Below, piece by piece: positions 58,470 to 64,000 of a stretch of DNA of 64,000 bases. A program made the translations under genes and the position numbers. The notes below the pieces were generated by a model. The model searched no databases and was not told the origin of the DNA. It saw only the letters and a list, made by a program, of their open reading frames with translations. The stretch lies in NCBI GenBank assembly GCA_025738555.1, contig JAOVFP010000008.1, forward strand, positions 3,286,001 to 3,350,000, given 5' to 3'. Position 1 is the stretch's first letter. The number at the start of each line of letters is the position of its first letter. Origin of the DNA: Cyathus striatus (Eukaryota > Basidiomycota > Agaricomycetes > Agaricales > Nidulariaceae).

Positions 58470-59066
58470 TATCGAGCTTTGGCTTGAAGTACTTTCATGG
58501 CCATCGGCTGAGCATCACAGTATCTACATTAAATGTTTACCTGAATAGAATCGACATATTTCCAATGTAAGGCCGTTGGTGCCTGGACTCTGGAGACTCA
58601 GAAAGGATAGTGACGCATTCACGTGATGCATCGCGAATCGCGATCATCAATGTTGAACTCAAGTTGAACTTCGCAAGAACTTCAACGTCTCACAGTTCTT
58701 TGTACTCAAGCCTGGAAGTCTACGCAATTAAAATATCTCGAATTACTTATAAGATAAACTTCCATGGGTTATATCTCCTCCCCATTCACATGCAAAACCA
58801 CAGGTACATGATGCGGCAGTGAGCACTCGACTCAACCATCGTCGGGGCACGATCGACTCCACCTAAACTAATCGTTGTCTTCTAGTAGCTCATTATAAAA
58901 CTTAAAGCTGCACAAAGCACTTACGTTAATTCCTAAGTGATATAAGTACAGTATGATAAGGTTTGCGTGTGAATCTACCTCGCTTTAAACACGCGTTCGA
59001 AAGCACTCAGCGTATCTTAACCTATCACCACCATCGATCTGGTTTTCAAAGAAATAGGACGCCAAA
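58470..59066 (+). promoter_or_regulatory. 5' region of the intact BTB gene, duplicated at 62510-63145
   Basis: This stretch is strongly similar to the region before the BTB copy at 63146. The last 100 bp before both start codons are nearly identical (for example AACACGCGTTCGAAAGCACT and CACCACCATCGATCTGG). The BTB unit therefore duplicated with its promoter and with the 3' end of the preceding copy. No other gene is seen. Confidence 0.6.
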
Positions 59067-60578
59067 ATGTCGAACGAATCTTCCCCCAATAATTCCACTG
59101 TTATCGTTCAACACCCCTTCGATGGCTCGGAAGGCTCTGACATCATCCTACGCACTTCAGATAACATGGAATTCCATGTCTATCGAGTCATACTTTCAGT
59201 AGCCTCGCCCTTTTTCAAGGGCATGTTCTCCCTCCCTCAGCCTCTCTCAGATGACGTCTCGGTTCCCGCCATAGATGTTCCCGAGCACAGCAAAGCACTC
59301 GACCCGCTTTTGCGCTATTGTTACCCAGTCATGGACCCCGTCATATCGGACCTAACGGTTCTTGTCGACATGTTAGAAGCAGCTATGAAGTACGAGATGA
59401 CAGTGGCAACTACAATGTTAACTAATCGTCTTCGTACGTTCATTCAACACGAGCCTCTGAAACTGTTTGCAATAGCATGTCGCTTGCATTTAGAGGAAAT
59501 TGCTTCTTTGGCTGCTCATAGGTGGCGGGAGATTGCTCCAAATGAGGACGACAACTCTGTGGGGAAAGGGAAGCTGGCTGACTGGAAACAAACCATCGCT
59601 GGAAGCAGTTATATCACCGATATGGCTGGCATATCAGCCGGTGCCTACTTCCGCTTGACACAGTTTGTCCGCACTGGAGTGGCAACTTCCTTTACCCGTC
59701 GTCAAGAATTATCGAGTTCGGCGACAGAAACAGACCCCAGGATTTTGGATCCATCACCACATTCTTTCGATTTTCCAGATTCTGACTTGACGATTTTATC
59801 ATCCGATGAAATGAAGTTTCACGTCCATCAGATTATTATTCGTCTTGCTTCGCCTGTTATTTTAAAGGATGCGACATTTATTGAAGATAACGGGAAGCAA
59901 GTTTTACTTCTTCCTGAAGATGGACGAACCCTCTCTCTTCTACTTCGAAGTTGTTATCCTTCTACTACAATGGACGCAACGATCGATATCCAATATATAT
60001 CTTCCTGTCTTCGAGCTGCCGTCAAATACCAGATGGCGAAGGTCATAGACAATATGATGACGATCCTGAAATTGAGGTCCCAGTCGCAACCTCTTGATGT
60101 ATATTTTGCGTTCATCATAAACGGCTTCGTGGAAGAAGGGGCCAAAGTTGCACAGAATATACTCGCCTTCAAGCCGTTATCCTTGCTTTATCACCCATTA
60201 ATGGAGGGACTTTCTGCCAGCTCTTATTATTGCTTGTTAGAGCAGCGTCACAGATGTCTGTCCTGCACACTTGCAATTGGTTCAAAGTATGAAAGCAATC
60301 AAGGGAATTCGCAATGGTGGAATGTTATGAAATCAATTTCTTCTGATTCCATTTATCTTGCTGGTCCCGTTATCGAAAAGCGCCTGACTGACCTAGTTCA
60401 GAAGACTATTTCTAACCGCCACTATGATTACTATAATCTGCCGCAAACGGATTCCAATGTCACGCTAGATCTTCATACAGAGAGTGTAAAGTTGAAGGAA
60501 GAGCTTGAATCATCCATAGCAGAGGAGGCCTCGCGGCTAGCAACTTGCCTTCTTGATTGTGGTAGCATTGAACTTTGA
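59067..60578 (+). CDS. Protein with two BTB/POZ-like domains, intact
   Basis: A single open frame of 503 residues. The first BTB domain is about residues 17-125, with HPFDGSEGSDIILRTSDN, FHVYRVILSVASPFFKGMF and LLRYCYPVMDP. A helical region follows (L-K-L-F-A-I-A-C-R-L-H-L-E-E-I-A). A second BTB-like domain is at about residues 234-335, with FDFPDSDLTILSSDEMKFHV, R-L-A-S-P-V-I-L-K-D and L-L-L-R-S-C-Y-P. BTB domains mediate dimerisation and, in many proteins, recruitment to cullin-3 ubiquitin ligases; the role of this fungal family is unknown to me. ATG at 59067 is chosen because similarity to the copy at 63146 begins there. It has no introns. Confidence 0.88.
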   Translation: MSNESSPNNSTVIVQHPFDGSEGSDIILRTSDNMEFHVYRVILSVASPFFKGMFSLPQPLSDDVSVPAIDVPEHSKALDPLLRYCYPVMDPVISDLTVLVDMLEAAMKYEMTVATTMLTNRLRTFIQHEPLKLFAIACRLHLEEIASLAAHRWREIAPNEDDNSVGKGKLADWKQTIAGSSYITDMAGISAGAYFRLTQFVRTGVATSFTRRQELSSSATETDPRILDPSPHSFDFPDSDLTILSSDEMKFHVHQIIIRLASPVILKDATFIEDNGKQVLLLPEDGRTLSLLLRSCYPSTTMDATIDIQYISSCLRAAVKYQMAKVIDNMMTILKLRSQSQPLDVYFAFIINGFVEEGAKVAQNILAFKPLSLLYHPLMEGLSASSYYCLLEQRHRCLSCTLAIGSKYESNQGNSQWWNVMKSISSDSIYLAGPVIEKRLTDLVQKTISNRHYDYYNLPQTDSNVTLDLHTESVKLKEELESSIAEEASRLATCLLDCGSIEL

Positions 60579-60830
60579 ACCAAAGCCGTAAATTTGTCTG
60601 TTTATGTAAATAAAAATGTGTTGTATTGTGACTTAATGTTCTGTTCGACTCGGAAAACAGGCAGTTCACGCCGTAACCATTGACGCGGACATTTAACTCC
60701 GCAGGAAGTTGCTTCTAAATCAAGCGGAGATATTGAGAAAATATTAAGAAAAGAATAATAATAATTTCACAGATAGTATGTAGATTATATTTAAAATAAA
60801 TTCTATCATATTATCTACATAAGATCAGTG

Positions 60831-61439
60831 TGTCATATCTGTGACAATCCCTGTACCATTGGAGTCAACTCCAGGTTTACTCCGCTTTTAGTATGTTTCC
60901 TCCGGACTATGTATACTTGTTATATATCGAACTCTTCCTTACTAATGTTTACTTGTAACTGTTTACTTGTTCCTTCCCTTTAATATTACTACCTCATTCT
61001 CTGGCTGTGGCCATTTCTCCTATGACTATAATCTAGAGGCATACTACTAGTTTACCATGTTCTACATTTCATGGAGTTTACTTAACCCTAGGATGCCACA
61101 TACCCATGGGCATTACTCCATACGCATTTGGACAAAGTAGTTTACTATATAAACTACTCCTGTAATGTAGATATACTTTAGTTTCAAATCAACTATGTTT
61201 ACACCCTTCTCCCACTTGGGCCTTGAGCCAACTCCGCTAATTTGCCACTTACTCCGCTTTGTTCTAAATATGGAACTGGAAGTCCAAGGGGTGCAACACA
61301 CAAGTTGAAGCCAACATTCCACTACTCCCGTACTTGTTCATTATCTCCACACACCCTACTAATGTTGTACAAGTTACTCCGCTATTAGACTATCTACTCC
61401 GAGGTTCTTGTCCCTAGTGGAATAGAACGGGACGTGACA
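60831..61439 (+). repeat. Solo LTR, chromovirus family, 609 bp
   Basis: Forward orientation, with TGTCATATCT start and GACGTGACA end. Perfect 5-bp target duplications CAGTG lie at 60826-60830 and 61440-61444. It is close to the 5' LTR of the full-length element. Confidence 0.94.
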
Positions 61440-61480
61440 CAGTGAGAATATTAAGAAACCTTTTGTTCCTCTTCAGCAGA

Positions 61481-62509
61481 GAAGGTGCTGCCATCAAGTA
61501 TCAGATGACAAAAGTTATAAATAATATGATAGATATCCTGAAATTGAATGCTCCGTCACAACCTTTCGGCATATATTTTGCATTCGTTAGAAATGGTTTT
61601 ATGAAAGAAGGGGCTGAAGTAGCAAACAACCTACTTGTCATGGCGTCATTAGCTTTGCTTTATCATCTGGCGGTGGAAAGAATTTCTGCCAGATCTTACA
61701 CTCTCTTGCTAGAGCAATGCCATAGGTGTATGCTCACCATGTTGGACATATGTTCAAAGTATGAAAACGAAGTTCATCCAGGTTTGAAGGAGTCCCATTT
61801 GTAGCATATTACTGGATCATTTTGACCAATTGTTCGCTGATATTTTGCGTGATCGAAAATTTCAGTTTATTGTTCTGTTCATAACCCATTTTAGTGCGTG
61901 ACATCATTCAAATTTGTTCATGCCTTTAAAACCAGACTATCAGACTTGTGAGGAACAAGAAATAGTATATCTATAATTGACAGACAATACCAACAAAAAT
62001 AACAATGTTATAACAATGAATGTTCCTAATGTTACATTAAAGATAAAATTTGGCCAAAACTCCTCTAAAACTTTGGTGGGGGGGAGAAAAAATTTAAATC
62101 ACAATATACACAACAGAAACTTGGAAGGAACATTAGAAATACAGTACATAGATCTAATAATGAAAAAAAAAGTTATTTGTGTCCAATTTCAGCCCTTTTT
62201 CATTTCGCTGAACCTTTGTTCAATGCTCCTTGGGATGCGTGACATTTCTCAAAATTGCTCTGTTCCAAGAGAGGGTGTGACGCGTGACCGAACAATCGGT
62301 TGAAATGATCCACTTATTCTATTGTTATTGCCGGCCGTTCCGAAGTTCAGCACCACTACGCTGACTTTGAGCATGCCCCTGGAAATATTAGAATGTTAAA
62401 AGGTACTCCACCGAGACAGAAGCTGGACAAAGAACTCCAAGCATCCCTAGCTGAAGAAGCGAACTGGCTATCAGCTCGTCTTTATGAGTGTGGTAGTATC
62501 GAGCTTTGA
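61481..62509 (+). pseudogene. BTB gene copy 3, C-terminal fragment split by a MITE
   Basis: It begins at A-A-I-K-Y-Q-M-T-K-V-I-N-N-M, equivalent to residue about 317 of the intact gene; everything before is missing, probably lost near the solo LTR. The frame is open to a stop at 61802. After the MITE (61812-62313) the C-terminal end resumes, including the last residues ANWLSARLYECGSIEL and TGA at 62507-62509, nearly matching the intact C-terminus. Confidence 0.82.
61812..62313. mobile_element. TIR element (CTGGA family), 502 bp, TTA duplication
   Basis: The inward ends read CTGGATCATTTTGACCAATT and GTGGATCATTTCAACCGATT, both followed by GTTCG. TTA lies on both sides (61809-61811 and 62314-62316). 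It interrupts BTB copy 3; the equivalent site in BTB copy 1 (about 58265-58290) is empty. Related to the element at 42138. A 108-codon open frame inside (61977..62303) has no motif. Confidence 0.75.
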
Positions 62510-63145
62510 CTTGAAGTACTTTCATGGTCACCATCTGAGTATTACAATATCTATATTAAATATTTAGCTAAATGAAATCGATGTATTTCAGCCCAACAAG
62601 GCCCTGGTGCCTAGGTACCTAGAGACGACGCGTTCACGTGATGCATCGCGATGTTGAACTTTAGTCTGAATCTCAACTTTGTCTTAAAGTTATTTGTTGG
62701 TTATTTGTCCTCAAGTCTGGTAACCGATGCAATTAAACTGTCTCGAGTTACTTATGAGATGAACTTCTATGGGTTATATACCCTCTCCATTCTCATGCAA
62801 AACCACCGGTACATGATATAACAGTGAGCACCGTGACTTGACTCAAAACTTTTGAGTCAAGTGCTGTAACCATCGTCAGACCTGGACCTGAGACTCGGAC
62901 ACCAATTGGACACACTGCATTCGACACTGCCTAAAATGATTGTTGTCTTCTAGCAGCTCATCAAATTTATTATAGGACTCAAAGCTGCACAAACGCTCAC
63001 GTTACATAATTCCTAAGTAGTATAAGTGCAACATGATAAGGTTTGCGTGTGAATCTACCTCGCTTTGAACACGCGTTCGAAAGCACTCAGCGCATCTTAT
63101 CTATCACCACCATCGATCTGGTTTTCAAAGAAATAGGACACTAAA
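62510..63145 (+). promoter_or_regulatory. 5' region of BTB copy 4
   Basis: Duplicate of 58470-59066, carrying the same near-identical 100 bp before the start codon. No other gene is seen. Confidence 0.6.
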
Positions 63146-64000
63146 ATGACGAACGAATCTTCCCCAAAAAATCCCACCGTTATCGTTCAACACCCCTTCG
63201 ATGGCTCGGATGGCTCTGACATCATTCTACGCACTTCAGATAATATGGAATTCCATGTCTACCGAGTTATACTTTCAGTAGCCTCGCCCTTTTTCAAGGG
63301 CATGTTCTCCCTGCCACAGCCTCTCTCAGATGACGTCTCGGTTCCTATCATCGATGTTCCCGAGCACAGCAAAGCACTCGACCCGCTTTTGCGCTATTGT
63401 TACCCAGTCATGGATCCCGTCATATCGGACCTAGCGGTTCTTGTCGACATATTAGAAGCAGCTATGAAGTACGAGATGATAGAGGCAACTACGATCTTAA
63501 CTAATCATCTTCGTACATTCGTTCAAGACGAGCCATTAAAACTATTTGCAGCAGCATATCGCCTGCACTTAGAGGAAATTGCTTCCTTGGCTGCCCATCG
63601 GTGGCGGGAGATTGCTCCAAAAGAAGATGACAACTCTGTGGGGAAAGGGAAGCTGGCTGACTGGAAACAAACCATCGCTGGAAGCAGTTATATCACCGAT
63701 ATGGCTGGCATATCAGCCGGTGCCTACTTCCGCTTGACGCAGTTTGTCCGCACCGGAGTGGCAACTTCTTTTACCCGTCGTCAAGAATCATTGAGTTTGG
63801 CGGAAGAAACGCTACCCAAGATATTGGATCAATCATCGCATTCTTTTAAATTTCCAGATTCTGACTTGACGATTTTATCGTCCGAAAAAATGAGGTTTCA
63901 CGTCCATCAGATTATTATTCGTCTTGCTTCGCCTGTTATTTTAAAGGATGCGACATTTATTGAAGATAATGGGAAGCAAGTTTTGCTACTTCCCGAAGAT
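63146..64000 (+). CDS. BTB/POZ protein copy 4, runs off the window end
   Basis: The frame is open from ATG 63146 to the window end (285 codons) with no stop. It is very similar to the intact gene at 59067, including HPFDGSDGSDIILRTSDN, FHVYRVILSVASPFFKGMF and the start of the second BTB-like domain (F-K-F-P-D-S-D-L-T-I-L). No indel relative to the intact copy disturbs the frame. The C-terminus lies beyond the window, so intactness is unproven. Confidence 0.82.
   Translation, partial: MTNESSPKNPTVIVQHPFDGSDGSDIILRTSDNMEFHVYRVILSVASPFFKGMFSLPQPLSDDVSVPIIDVPEHSKALDPLLRYCYPVMDPVISDLAVLVDILEAAMKYEMIEATTILTNHLRTFVQDEPLKLFAAAYRLHLEEIASLAAHRWREIAPKEDDNSVGKGKLADWKQTIAGSSYITDMAGISAGAYFRLTQFVRTGVATSFTRRQESLSLAEETLPKILDQSSHSFKFPDSDLTILSSEKMRFHVHQIIIRLASPVILKDATFIEDNGKQVLLLPED

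Noticed and set aside
60831..61439. A possible second full-length element using this LTR and the one at 41442
   Set aside because: Both have their own perfect 5-bp duplications (CAGTG and TTGTT), opposite orientations and no internal region, so they are independent solo LTRs.

Overview
The window looks like a nuclear contig from a basidiomycete fungus, most likely an Agaricomycete. The evidence is genes built of many small exons with introns of about 45-65 bp, families expanded in that class (DUF6534 membrane proteins, BTB proteins), a chromodomain Ty3/gypsy element, hAT, pogo-like and MITE insertions, and a DIRS/Ngaro-like tyrosine-recombinase element. I saw no tRNA, rRNA, CRISPR or bacterial-type operon.

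Layout. 1-6.3 kb holds gene remnants (dynein heavy chain N-terminus on the minus strand, SAM methyltransferase on the plus strand), a complete non-autonomous hAT element and a MITE. 6.3-9.7 kb shows no recognisable gene. 9.7-22.4 kb carries one plus-strand DUF6534 gene (13 exons traced) and three minus-strand DUF6534 paralogues, with a pogo-like transposon between two of them. 23.3-27.9 kb is the first copy of a module made of SDR (+), BTB (+) and DUF6534 (-). 28.4-44.1 kb is a transposon nest almost stripped of CG dinucleotides. It contains a full-length 6,982-bp Ty3/gypsy chromovirus inserted in an older LTR of its own family, solo LTRs, nested MITEs, and a tyrosine-recombinase element split and inverted at an LTR. 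44.4-53.6 kb holds two further copies of the SDR-BTB-DUF6534 module, including the only intact SDR gene (50122-51230). 54.6-64 kb has a fourth SDR (broken) followed by a tandem BTB array: one copy broken by a LINE, one intact (59067-60578), one fragment cut by a MITE, and one running off the window end.

How it fits together. The genic part appears to have grown by repeated segmental duplication of one module. In most copies the SDR and BTB members have decayed, while the exons I checked in all six minus-strand DUF6534 genes are open and spliceable. Transposons sit mainly in the dead parts. The decay is strongly biased to C-to-T and G-to-A changes at CG sites, which points to CpG methylation of repeats. 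All functional statements come from reading frames and remembered family motifs; no search was run.
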